DNA from: an uncultured Muribaculaceae bacterium
GTDB lineage: Bacteria > Bacteroidota > Bacteroidia > Bacteroidales > Muribaculaceae
Reading direction: 5' to 3'
DNA length: 14,878 nt
Assembly: GCA_910579105.1 (NCBI GenBank)
Contig: CAJTRT010000051.1
Location: forward strand, 1 to 14,878
The position numbers and the translations under genes were made by a program. The notes below the pieces were generated by a model. That model ran no database searches, was not told the origin of the DNA, and was given only the letters and a program-made list of their open reading frames with translations. Position 1 is the stretch's first letter, and the number at the start of each line of letters is the position of its first letter. Of this stretch, positions 1 to 5,817 are shown in pieces.

Positions 1-25
1 CTTGTCTTAAATTTGTCTTGCGTTG

Positions 26-42
26 GCCGGATTGCGCCCGGC
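26..42 (-). terminator. Possible weak terminator hairpin after tmRNA
   Basis: A 5-bp GC stem (gccgg / ccggc, 7-nt loop) lies just past the mature 3' end of the tmRNA on the minus strand. It has no strong T run after it, so it could equally be a 3' processing structure. The call rests on position and stem only. Confidence 0.3.
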
Positions 43-50
43 ACGCCCGG

Positions 51-447
51 TGGAGATGGAGGGATTTGAACCCTCGTCCAAACGCGGAACTAATGAGCTT
101 TCTACATGCTTAGTCTCAATTTGGTTTTCGTCGGCTGACAGGCATGAGACTACCAATCAGCCGCTTATCTCCTTGGTTTTCGGGGGCTTCCCGGAGCTGC
201 CGGCCCCCTATTCCCGATTTAGCTGCACCGCCTGGTCGATTAGTCTCGGGAAGAGGACAATCGGGCGATGTCTCGTCAACGCCACTGTGGCGCCGATAAA
301 GCCGAACTTACTGTGCTTCGGTTAGGCAGCGAGAGCGTAGTTGTTTTCGCCATTTAAAATTGCGATGTCCCAGATTATAGAGCGTAGCCATCATTGCTCT
401 GCATGCTTACACACCACCTCTACGCGCTGTCAAAACCAGTCATCCCC
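51..447 (-). ncRNA. ssrA: Transfer-messenger RNA (tmRNA)
   Basis: TmRNA rescues stalled ribosomes: it acts as alanyl-tRNA, then as a short mRNA that adds a degradation tag, working with SmpB. Read on the minus strand, the 5' end begins GGGGATGACTGGTTTTGACA at 447, the standard tmRNA opening. The 3' end has a T arm (GAGGG, loop TTCAAAT, CCCTC) and an acceptor strand CATCTCC that pairs with GGGGATG with one G-U. The discriminator A is at 51. The genome continues with CCG, so the CCA tail is not encoded and must be completed by CCA-adding enzyme. The tag frame is at 322-351. The length of about 397 nt fits a one-piece tmRNA. The plus-strand open frames across it are chance. Confidence 0.96.
322..351 (-). 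other. tmRNA tag-peptide reading frame (GENNYALAA)
   Basis: On the minus strand, nine codons from GGC at 351 encode GENNYALAA, followed by TAA at 324-322. The ending ALAA is the usual proteolysis signal read by ClpXP-type proteases. A glycine resume codon and a tag of the form GE(N/T)NYALAA are typical of Bacteroidales tmRNAs, which supports the taxonomic reading. Confidence 0.93.
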
Positions 448-457
448 GTTTTGGCAA

Positions 458-522
458 CCGCTGTTTGCGGAGCGTTGCGATTTGCGAAGTTACGCGTTTT
501 TGCTAAGTTCCGCAAACAGCGG
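458..522. repeat. 14-bp perfect inverted repeat upstream of ssrA
   Basis: The arms at 458-471 and 509-522 are exact reverse complements (ccgctgtttgcgga), separated by 37 nt. They sit between the end of the DUF4252 gene and the mature tmRNA. No T run follows on the minus strand, so it is not a classical terminator. It could be an operator, a chance of repeat insertion, or part of a read-through transcript end. Confidence 0.6.
485..516 (-). promoter_or_regulatory. Probable Bacteroidetes-type promoter for ssrA
   Basis: On the minus strand TTTG (516-513) is followed after exactly 20 nt by TAACTTCG (492-485). This matches the -33 TTTG / -7 TAnnTTTG layout of the primary sigma factor of Bacteroidetes with one mismatch in the -7 box. 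Transcription would start near 478, giving a 5' leader of about 30 nt to be removed by RNase P. The -33 box lies inside the distal arm of a perfect inverted repeat (458-522). Confidence 0.5.
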
Positions 523-558
523 GTGGCGTATTTATGGAAGTTTAACAAATTTCGGTGG

Positions 559-1023
559 TTATTGCTGCTTCTTTTCGGCTTTGAATGTTATGCCTTGAAG
601 GAGCACGACACTCATCTCGTCTTTCTCCTGACTGACAATCAGCATGTCGGAACGCTGCTTGGCATCCTGAGGCGAGAAGTAGATGGTGTTGAGTTCGCCG
701 TCCTCTTTGTTTTGCATGGCGACCTCGAATTTCTTTTCTTTCACTACGCGGTCGACGAACGGTTTCAGTTTGGCGATGGCCGCCGGGGTTTCTGTGTCGA
801 GTATCTCGATCGCCTCGAGACCGCTGACATCGACTCCGTACTCTTTGCCCATGTCGGCGTATTCGGCGCCGGCCGAGTTCATGCCGATGCGCAGCAGGGC
901 GCCCCCGACGTAGACGGTTTCGACTCCTGGTATGCTGTCGGCACCTTTGAATACTTTGAGCTGGCCGCAGGAGGTGAAGAAGAGCGATATTGCCAGCAGG
1001 GCGGATAAGAATAATCGTTTCAT
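559..1023 (-). CDS. DUF4252 family lipoprotein
   Basis: This 154-residue protein starts with a lipoprotein signal peptide: MKR, a hydrophobic stretch at residues 4-16, and a lipobox FTSC with the lipidated cysteine at 19. The remainder resembles DUF4252 proteins of Bacteroidetes, a family of small lipoproteins of unknown function; the assignment is from overall pattern recognition. No catalytic motif is visible and the mature part has no cysteine beyond C19. The residues after the cysteine (GQLK) carry no acidic surface-export signal, so a periplasm-facing anchor is more likely than surface display; that is inference. It is the last gene of an operon, 22 nt after the anti-sigma-like gene, and family members often sit beside ECF sigma genes. 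It may be a target or sensor of that sigma factor. Confidence 0.8.
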   Translation of the reverse strand: MKRLFLSALLAISLFFTSCGQLKVFKGADSIPGVETVYVGGALLRIGMNSAGAEYADMGKEYGVDVSGLEAIEILDTETPAAIAKLKPFVDRVVKEKKFEVAMQNKEDGELNTIYFSPQDAKQRSDMLIVSQEKDEMSVVLLQGITFKAEKKQQ

Positions 1024-1045
1024 GATATATGGTGTTTGATTTGAT

Positions 1046-1732
1046 TTACGTTGGGTTTGCCTGATCGTCCTTTCGGATTGTTTTGGTGATTATTTCTTCG
1101 ACGCGCGACAGGCGGCGGTTGCAGTCAGCCAGATGCTTATCGGCCGCCTCACGGGATTTGCCGACTTTTTGAAGTGTCTGCGCGAGCAACGCGGCCGCTT
1201 CCCGGGGGTCGGTCACGACCCTGGTCGGAGTGTTTCCGTGCGAGGCTTTTTGGGGAGCGGCAGGCTTTGTTTCCGTCTGTTCCGCGGGCTGGTCGTCAGG
1301 TATTGCGGGACGGAGGTCGGTTGTCGCTGTGCCTGTATTGTGGATGTGGGTTTTCGGATGCTCCGACCTGGCTATTATAGAAGCGCCTGATTCCGTGGCG
1401 TGCCTGTCACTTGGCCGTATTCCGGGCAGAATGAGCGCTATGGCCACCATCGCGGCTGCCGCGAGCGGAAGCCATATGAAACGGCGCGGCCTTACCGCGG
1501 TTTTCGCCCGGCGGTCGATGGCCGTTTCGAGCCGTTCCCGAAGTCCGCCTGGCACTTCGATGCCGCCAGGTTGCCGGCATAGGAGGAACGCGTGGCTGTC
1601 TGTCGCGATCTCGGGTGGCAGCTGTGCCTCCTTTGTCAGCGCTTCGAGTTCGGCTTCCTCGGCGGGGCTGGATGTCCCGTCGTAGAATTTTGCGAGGAGC
1701 TGCTTTATGCGGTTTGTGGTTTCGTTATCCAT
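1046..1732 (-). CDS. Probable anti-sigma factor, single-pass membrane protein
   Basis: The 228-residue product has a cytoplasmic N-terminal part (residues 1-80) whose opening, IKQLLAKFYDGTSSPAEEAEL, resembles the start of many Bacteroidetes anti-sigma proteins. A basic RPRR at 81-84 precedes one clear membrane helix at about 85-103, giving an N-in, C-out topology. The outside part (about 105-228) is rich in P, T, E and A to residue 170, then forms a likely amphipathic helix (about 175-220). There is no visible zinc-binding anti-sigma motif and no FecR domain. It begins 21 nt after the sigma gene and ends 22 nt before the DUF4252 gene, the usual arrangement for a sigma/anti-sigma pair. The role is inferred from architecture and neighbours; the signal it would sense is unknown. 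Confidence 0.68.
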   Translation of the reverse strand: MDNETTNRIKQLLAKFYDGTSSPAEEAELEALTKEAQLPPEIATDSHAFLLCRQPGGIEVPGGLRERLETAIDRRAKTAVRPRRFIWLPLAAAAMVAIALILPGIRPSDRHATESGASIIARSEHPKTHIHNTGTATTDLRPAIPDDQPAEQTETKPAAPQKASHGNTPTRVVTDPREAAALLAQTLQKVGKSREAADKHLADCNRRLSRVEEIITKTIRKDDQANPT

Positions 1733-1753
1733 ATCGGTCGGAGAAAGTGGTGT

Positions 1754-2284
1754 TTATAGGTTGTGAGAGGGAGTTCTGGATATGCGGCCCATAAGGTCGC
1801 GGAGCGTTTTGCGGGCGCGGGAGAGCTGCTGTCGCACAGTCGCGTTGTTTATCCCGAGTGTCTGGGCGATTTCATCGTTGTCGAGATCGGCGAACGCCCT
1901 CATTCGCAATATGTTCCGCTGGGCTTCCGGGAGTGCTGCCATCAGCCGTGTGGCGAGTTCGAGGTTGTCGGCGGCTTCCGTTGCCGAACGTTGCCCGGGT
2001 ATCGAGGCTGAGTCGACCGCCGTCCGCGTCGCCGGATCTTCGACATCGGCTTCCGGGGCCCCCGACCGTATCAGCTCGAGGCAGCGGTTCCTCACGGCCC
2101 TTATTGCGTAGGCTTTGACGGAGCTGATCTCAGGCAGCTGTCCGCGGTGGTCCCAAAGCCGGAGCATCGTGTCCTGCACCGCGTCCTCGGCCCGCTGGGA
2201 GTCGCCTCCGAGCATTGCCATGGCGACACCGTACATCGCGCGGTAGTGTGGGATCACCTGTCGTTTGAATTCGCTGCTGTCCAT
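1754..2284 (-). CDS. ECF-type RNA polymerase sigma factor
   Basis: This 176-residue protein contains the two domains of an extracytoplasmic-function sigma-70 factor. Region 2 lies at about residues 5-70, with AEDAVQDTMLRLW as the region 2.2 core and SVKAYAIRAVRNRCLELIR as regions 2.3-2.4. Region 4 lies at about 115-168, with LPEAQRNILRMRAF and the helix-turn-helix NDEIAQTLGINNATVRQQLSRARKTL. The start chosen is ATG at 2284, because translation from the upstream ATG at 2377 would begin inside the lgt terminator (2366-2401) and add 31 residues without sigma character. A TATATTTC at 2325-2318 resembles a -7 box but has no -33 TTTG. The gene leads an operon with an anti-sigma-like gene and a DUF4252 lipoprotein, so it probably responds to an envelope signal. 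Confidence 0.9.
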   Translation of the reverse strand: MDSSEFKRQVIPHYRAMYGVAMAMLGGDSQRAEDAVQDTMLRLWDHRGQLPEISSVKAYAIRAVRNRCLELIRSGAPEADVEDPATRTAVDSASIPGQRSATEAADNLELATRLMAALPEAQRNILRMRAFADLDNDEIAQTLGINNATVRQQLSRARKTLRDLMGRISRTPSHNL

Positions 2285-2365
2285 ATCTGTCAGTTGTCCG
2301 TCGTTTTCGCTGTTTCTGAAATATAGACGCGGCGGCACGTCTGTTTGTTGCGCGGCCCAGGGATG

Positions 2366-2401
2366 AAAAAATCGCATAAATTCGGATGAATCTATGCGAT
2401 T
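2366..2401 (-). terminator. Rho-independent terminator of lgt
   Basis: A 9-bp stem (aatcgcata 2370-2378 with tatgcgatt 2393-2401) is extended past a 2x2 internal mismatch by ttc/gaa around a ggat loop. On the minus strand it is followed by six T residues (2371-2366). It lies 22 nt past the lgt stop codon, separating lgt from the sigma operon. Confidence 0.85.
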
Positions 2402-2422
2402 GAACGTTATCCGGTAGCTGTT

Positions 2423-3313
2423 TCAGCGTTTGGCCGGCTTCTTTTTGTCTTTGTCGGGTTCTTCGTCGGCGAATCTGTCTGGATAATCAATGTGGATTCG
2501 CGGGCGGCTCATCGCGTAGCATACCAGGCCGATGCCGATCAGTACGAACGGTATGGAGAGCAGCTGCCCCATATTGAGCGTCATGCCCACTTCGAAATCT
2601 ACCTGCGGGTTCTTGATGTATTCGATGAGGAATCTCGAGCCGAAGAGCCATATGAAGAACACGCCTAAAATAAGTCCCGGACGTTCTCCGGCGTTCTTCT
2701 TCCAGTACATCCACATCAGAAGGCCGAACAGCAACAGATAGCATAGAGCCTCGTAGATCTGCGTCGGATGCGACGGCGCTGAGAACACGGGGTCCGCGCC
2801 GGCCATCCACGGTCCGAGGTTCGTCACGAAGCGGAATCCCCAGGGCAGGTCGGTGACGTGGCCGTAGATTTCGTGGTTCATAAGGTTGCCGAACCGTATC
2901 ATGGCGCCTACCAGGGCTATTGCTATCACAAGGCGGTCGAACGTCCAGAGCGGCGAGCGCTTGGTGGTGAAAATCGAGTAGAGGATGACCGCTATTATCA
3001 GGCCGATGGTTCCTCCGTGGCTCGCGAGACCTCCCTCCCATGTGGCGAGGATTTTGAGCGGATGCTGGGAGTAGTAGTCCCATTCGTAGAACAGCACGTG
3101 TCCCAGCCTCGCGCCCACTATGGTGGCGATCACGACGTAGATGAGCAGCGTGCCCATCCATGCCTCCGGCGCGCCCTCGCGGCGGTACATTCTGGCAACG
3201 ATCTGGTAGCCGAGGTAGAAGCCGATTACGAACATCATCCCGTACCAGCGTATTGTCAGAGGGCCGAGATGGAAGAAGACGGGGTTGGCCGTCCAGGTGA
3301 CGAAGTCAAGCAT
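2423..3313 (-). CDS. lgt: Prolipoprotein diacylglyceryl transferase
   Basis: Lgt moves the diacylglyceryl group of phosphatidylglycerol to the lipobox cysteine of prolipoproteins, the first step of lipoprotein maturation, in the inner membrane. The 296-residue, multi-helix protein carries the family motifs in order: GARLGHVLFY (67-76), EGGLASHGG (93-101), the signature RFGNLMNHEIYG (140-151), HPTQIYEAL (182-190) and GSRFLIEYIK (225-234). H99, R140, N143, E148 and R227 correspond by motif to E. coli H103, R143, N146, E151 and R239. The C-terminal tail (271-296) is charged and lysine-rich, presumably cytoplasmic. The gene stands alone with its own terminator. Two alternative hairpins lie 25-50 nt before the start codon. 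Its substrates would include the two lipoproteins encoded in this window. Confidence 0.97.
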   Translation of the reverse strand: MLDFVTWTANPVFFHLGPLTIRWYGMMFVIGFYLGYQIVARMYRREGAPEAWMGTLLIYVVIATIVGARLGHVLFYEWDYYSQHPLKILATWEGGLASHGGTIGLIIAVILYSIFTTKRSPLWTFDRLVIAIALVGAMIRFGNLMNHEIYGHVTDLPWGFRFVTNLGPWMAGADPVFSAPSHPTQIYEALCYLLLFGLLMWMYWKKNAGERPGLILGVFFIWLFGSRFLIEYIKNPQVDFEVGMTLNMGQLLSIPFVLIGIGLVCYAMSRPRIHIDYPDRFADEEPDKDKKKPAKR

Positions 3314-3338
3314 TATGGTCAGTTATGATACATATCCT

Positions 3339-3362
3339 GCGGGATTCGTCCCGCCTGCGGGA
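3339..3362 (-). other. Alternative hairpins in the lgt leader
   Basis: The segment tcccgc (3349-3354) can pair with gcggga on the left (3339-3344, TTCG loop) or with gcggga on the right (3357-3362, very tight loop). The two stems exclude each other. The repeated unit cctgcggga occurs at 3336-3344 and 3354-3362. The block is in the short space between the pta-ackA terminator and lgt. A regulatory role is only a possibility. Confidence 0.4.
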
Positions 3363-3377
3363 GGGAGTTATAGAGAA

Positions 3378-3412
3378 CGCCCGCCGGATTTCGGAAAGGT
3401 TTCCGGCGGGCG
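3378..3412 (-). terminator. GC-rich terminator hairpin after ackA
   Basis: A perfect 11-bp stem (cgcccgccgga 3378-3388, tccggcgggcg 3402-3412) with a 13-nt loop starts 17 nt after the ackA stop. On the minus strand it is followed by TTCTCTAT, so the T tract is weak, but stem strength and position fit a transcript end for pta-ackA. Confidence 0.65.
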
Positions 3413-3428
3413 CGTGCCTGGCGCTGTT

Positions 3429-4637
3429 TCAGAGTTCGCGGCCGGTAACGATGGCCTCCGTGTCGCGGGCTATCATCAGCTCTTCGTCGGTGGGTACGAC
3501 TACGACCTTTACCTTCGAGTCGGCCGTCGAGATCACGGTGTCAGTGCCGCGGGTCTTGGCGTTCAGTTCCTCATTGAGCTTCACGCCCATAAACGCGAGT
3601 GGCTTGCATACATTGGAGCGCAGGCCGGTCTGGTTTTCGCCAACGCCGCCGGTGAAGACGATTATGTCGACACCGCCCATCTCGGCCGCATAGGCGCCGA
3701 TATATTTTATGATGCGCTGCTCGTACATGTCGAGGGCGAGTTTCGCGCGGGGATTGCCGGCGTTGACAGCAGCCTCGATTTCGCGCATGTCCGAGGAGAT
3801 GCCGGTAACGCCCCCGACGCCGCTTTCCTTGTTGATCATCCGCTGGATGTCGTCGGCCGAGAGGTTGTGCTTCTTCATAAGGAAGGTGAGCGCTCCTGGA
3901 TCCACGTCGCCCACGCGTGTGCCCATCATCAGACCCTCGGTGGGGGTGAGGCCCATGGAGGTATCGACGCTCTTGCCACCCTCGATGGCGGTTATAGAGC
4001 CGCCGTTGCCGACATGGCAGGTGATTATCTTCACGTCCTTGGCCTCGACGCCGAGAATCTCGCACACGCGCTGCGAGACGTAGCGGTGGCTGGTGCCGTG
4101 GAAGCCGTAGCGGCGCACGCCGTCCTCCTCGTAGTATTTGTAGGGAAGTGCGTACATGAACGACTTGGCGGGCATAGTCTGGTGGAAGGCGGTGTCGAAC
4201 ACGCCCACCTGCTTGATGCCGGGGAGTATTTCCTCTACGGCCTCGATGCCGGTGACGTTGGCGGGGTTGTGGAGCGGCGCGAGGTCGTAGCAGTCCTTGA
4301 CCTGTTGCAGCACCTCGTCGGTGAGCAGCACGCTCTTGGCGAATTTCTCGCCGCCGTGCACCACGCGGTGCCCCACGGCGTCAATCTCGCTGTACGACTT
4401 GATACAGCCGTCCTTTGCGTCGGTCAGTATGTCGAGCACTGCCTTGACCGCGCCCTTGTGGTCGGTCATGCCGAGCTCCTTGATGGCTTTGTTGCCGTCT
4501 TTCTGCTTGTATTTGAGGAAGCCGTCGGGGAGGCCTATTTTTTCCACTCCGCCCTCGGCGAGAACCTTTTCGTCGGCGGTGTCGATGAGCTTGTATTTAA
4601 CGGAGCTGCTGCCGCAGTTCAGTACGAGAATCTTCAT
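3429..4637 (-). CDS. ackA: Acetate kinase
   Basis: AckA converts acetyl phosphate and ADP to acetate and ATP in the cytoplasm, the energy-yielding last step of acetate fermentation; it is reversible. The 402-residue protein has full family length and all key motifs: LNCGSSSVKY at 6-15 (N7), GHRVVHGG at 89-96 (R91), VFDTAFHQTMP at 146-156 (D148), RRYGFHGTSHRYV at 175-187 (H180), HVGNGGS at 208-214, MGTRVGDVDPG at 238-248 (R241), FTGGVGENQ at 328-336 and PTDEEL at 382-387 (E385). These match the catalytic N7, R91, D148, H180, R241 and E384 of the Methanosarcina thermophila enzyme. The gene follows pta by 25 nt, so the two are almost certainly co-transcribed. No degradation is seen. Confidence 0.98.
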   Translation of the reverse strand: MKILVLNCGSSSVKYKLIDTADEKVLAEGGVEKIGLPDGFLKYKQKDGNKAIKELGMTDHKGAVKAVLDILTDAKDGCIKSYSEIDAVGHRVVHGGEKFAKSVLLTDEVLQQVKDCYDLAPLHNPANVTGIEAVEEILPGIKQVGVFDTAFHQTMPAKSFMYALPYKYYEEDGVRRYGFHGTSHRYVSQRVCEILGVEAKDVKIITCHVGNGGSITAIEGGKSVDTSMGLTPTEGLMMGTRVGDVDPGALTFLMKKHNLSADDIQRMINKESGVGGVTGISSDMREIEAAVNAGNPRAKLALDMYEQRIIKYIGAYAAEMGGVDIIVFTGGVGENQTGLRSNVCKPLAFMGVKLNEELNAKTRGTDTVISTADSKVKVVVVPTDEELMIARDTEAIVTGREL

Positions 4638-4662
4638 TGCTGTATGTCGTTTGTGTGGCGGG

Positions 4663-5670
4663 TTATTTTTCGTGTATGGCCTGGTTGGCGGTCATGATGA
4701 TCGTCTTGTAGATGTCGTGGGCGTTGCAGCCGCGCGAGAGGTCGCTGACCGGGGCGGCGAGGCCTTGCAGCAGCGGGCCGACGGCCTGCACTCCTGCCAG
4801 GCGCTGCACGAGCTTGTAGGCGATGTTGCCCACCTCGAGCGAGGGGAATACCAGCACGTTGGCCTTTCCTGCCACATGGCTTTCGGGGGCTTTGAGCGAG
4901 GCTACCACGGGCACCATGGCGGCGTCGGCCTGCAGCTCGCCGTCAAGTTCGAGTTCCGGGTCCATTTCGTGAGCGAGTTTTGTAGCCTCGATTACCTTGT
5001 CGACGCGCTCGTGTTTCGCGCTACCCTTGGTGGAAAAGGTTAGGATGGCGACGCGCGGGTCGATGCCGGCTACTTCCTTGGCGGTCTTTGCCGAGCAGAC
5101 GGCGATCTGGGCGAGCTGCCTGGCGTCGGGATCGGGAACCACGGCGCAGTCGGCGAATACCATCAGGCCGTCGGACCCGTAGGGGGAGTCTTTCGGCAGT
5201 ATCATCAGGAAGGCTCCCGAAACGGTGTCGATGCCGGGAGCGGTCTTGATTACCTGGAATGCGGCGCGGAGCACGTCGCCGGTGGTGTTGATCGCGCCTG
5301 AAACCATGCCGTCGGCGTCGCCGGCCTTCACCATGAGAGAGCCGAGGTAGAGAACTTTGCCGGTTGTCTTGCGGGCGTCTTCCATGGAGATTCCCTTTTT
5401 CTTGCGGAGTTCGTAGAACAGGGGGGCGTATTTGTCGATCACGGCCTCGTCGGCGGGATCGACGATGGCGGCCTTGTGGATGTTTGCCAGGTTGAGGTCT
5501 TTGGCTTTTTCCGTTATTTCTTCCTTGTTGCCGATCAGGATTATTTCGGCGAGTCCTTCGCCGAGGATGAGGTCGGCGGCTTCGAGGTTGCGTTGCTCGG
5601 TGCCTTCCGGAAGGACGATACGGCGGGGATTCTCTTTTGCCCTGCGTGTGAGGCGTTCAAAAAGTTCCAT
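4663..5670 (-). CDS. pta: Phosphate acetyltransferase
   Basis: Pta transfers the acetyl group of acetyl-CoA to phosphate, making acetyl phosphate for AckA. This is the short, single-domain form (335 residues), without the N-terminal regulatory domains of the E. coli enzyme. Visible motifs are RIVLPEGTEQRNLEAA (17-32), DADGMVSGA (118-126), FSTKGSA (212-218), VFPSLEVGNIAYKLVQRL (274-291) and GPLLQGLAAPVSDLSRGC (298-315). S312, R313 and D319 align by motif with S309, R310 and D316 of the M. thermophila enzyme. It is the first gene of the pta-ackA operon and diverges from the RlhA-like gene across 147 nt. A TAATTTTG at 5737-5730 is a perfect -7 box for it. Confidence 0.98.
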   Translation of the reverse strand: MELFERLTRRAKENPRRIVLPEGTEQRNLEAADLILGEGLAEIILIGNKEEITEKAKDLNLANIHKAAIVDPADEAVIDKYAPLFYELRKKKGISMEDARKTTGKVLYLGSLMVKAGDADGMVSGAINTTGDVLRAAFQVIKTAPGIDTVSGAFLMILPKDSPYGSDGLMVFADCAVVPDPDARQLAQIAVCSAKTAKEVAGIDPRVAILTFSTKGSAKHERVDKVIEATKLAHEMDPELELDGELQADAAMVPVVASLKAPESHVAGKANVLVFPSLEVGNIAYKLVQRLAGVQAVGPLLQGLAAPVSDLSRGCNAHDIYKTIIMTANQAIHEK

Positions 5671-5729
5671 GTTTTTCTTGGGTGTTGTTCGCCCGTTCGA
5701 GGCGAATGATTGGTTTGGTTTGTATGCCG

Positions 5730-5737
5730 CAAAATTA
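5730..5737 (-). promoter_or_regulatory. -7 promoter element for pta-ackA
   Basis: The minus strand reads TAATTTTG, an exact TAnnTTTG. Transcription would start near 5723, leaving a leader of about 53 nt before the pta start at 5670. No TTTG is found 19-21 nt upstream, so only half of the promoter is supported. Confidence 0.5.
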
Positions 5738-5802
5738 ACAAAAATCTTCGGAACGGAGGAGCGTTCTTGCGCGCTTATGGGGGAATATTGTTCAAAAAGC
5801 AG

Positions 5803-5810
5803 TAACTTTG
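5803..5810 (+). promoter_or_regulatory. -7 promoter element abutting the rlhA-like start
   Basis: TAACTTTG is an exact TAnnTTTG -7 box ending only 7 nt before the ATG at 5818. The expected transcription start falls at about 5815-5818, so the mRNA would be leaderless or nearly so. The -33 position holds a G run rather than TTTG. Confidence 0.6.
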
Positions 5811-5817
5811 GCTCCTG

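Noticed and set aside
23..598. Plus-strand open frames at 23-325 and 341-598
   Set aside because: They run over the tmRNA and its promoter on the opposite strand; the conserved RNA structure and tag frame explain the sequence.
2285..2377. Longer N-terminus for the sigma factor from ATG at 2377
   Set aside because: This ATG is inside the stem of the lgt terminator, and the extra 31 residues do not resemble sigma region 2. The start at 2284 gives a normal ECF length.
3285..4697. A 470-codon plus-strand open frame opposite ackA
   Set aside because: Antisense shadow of acetate kinase; the translation is rich in H, G, V and A with no recognisable motif, and it crosses the ackA terminator.
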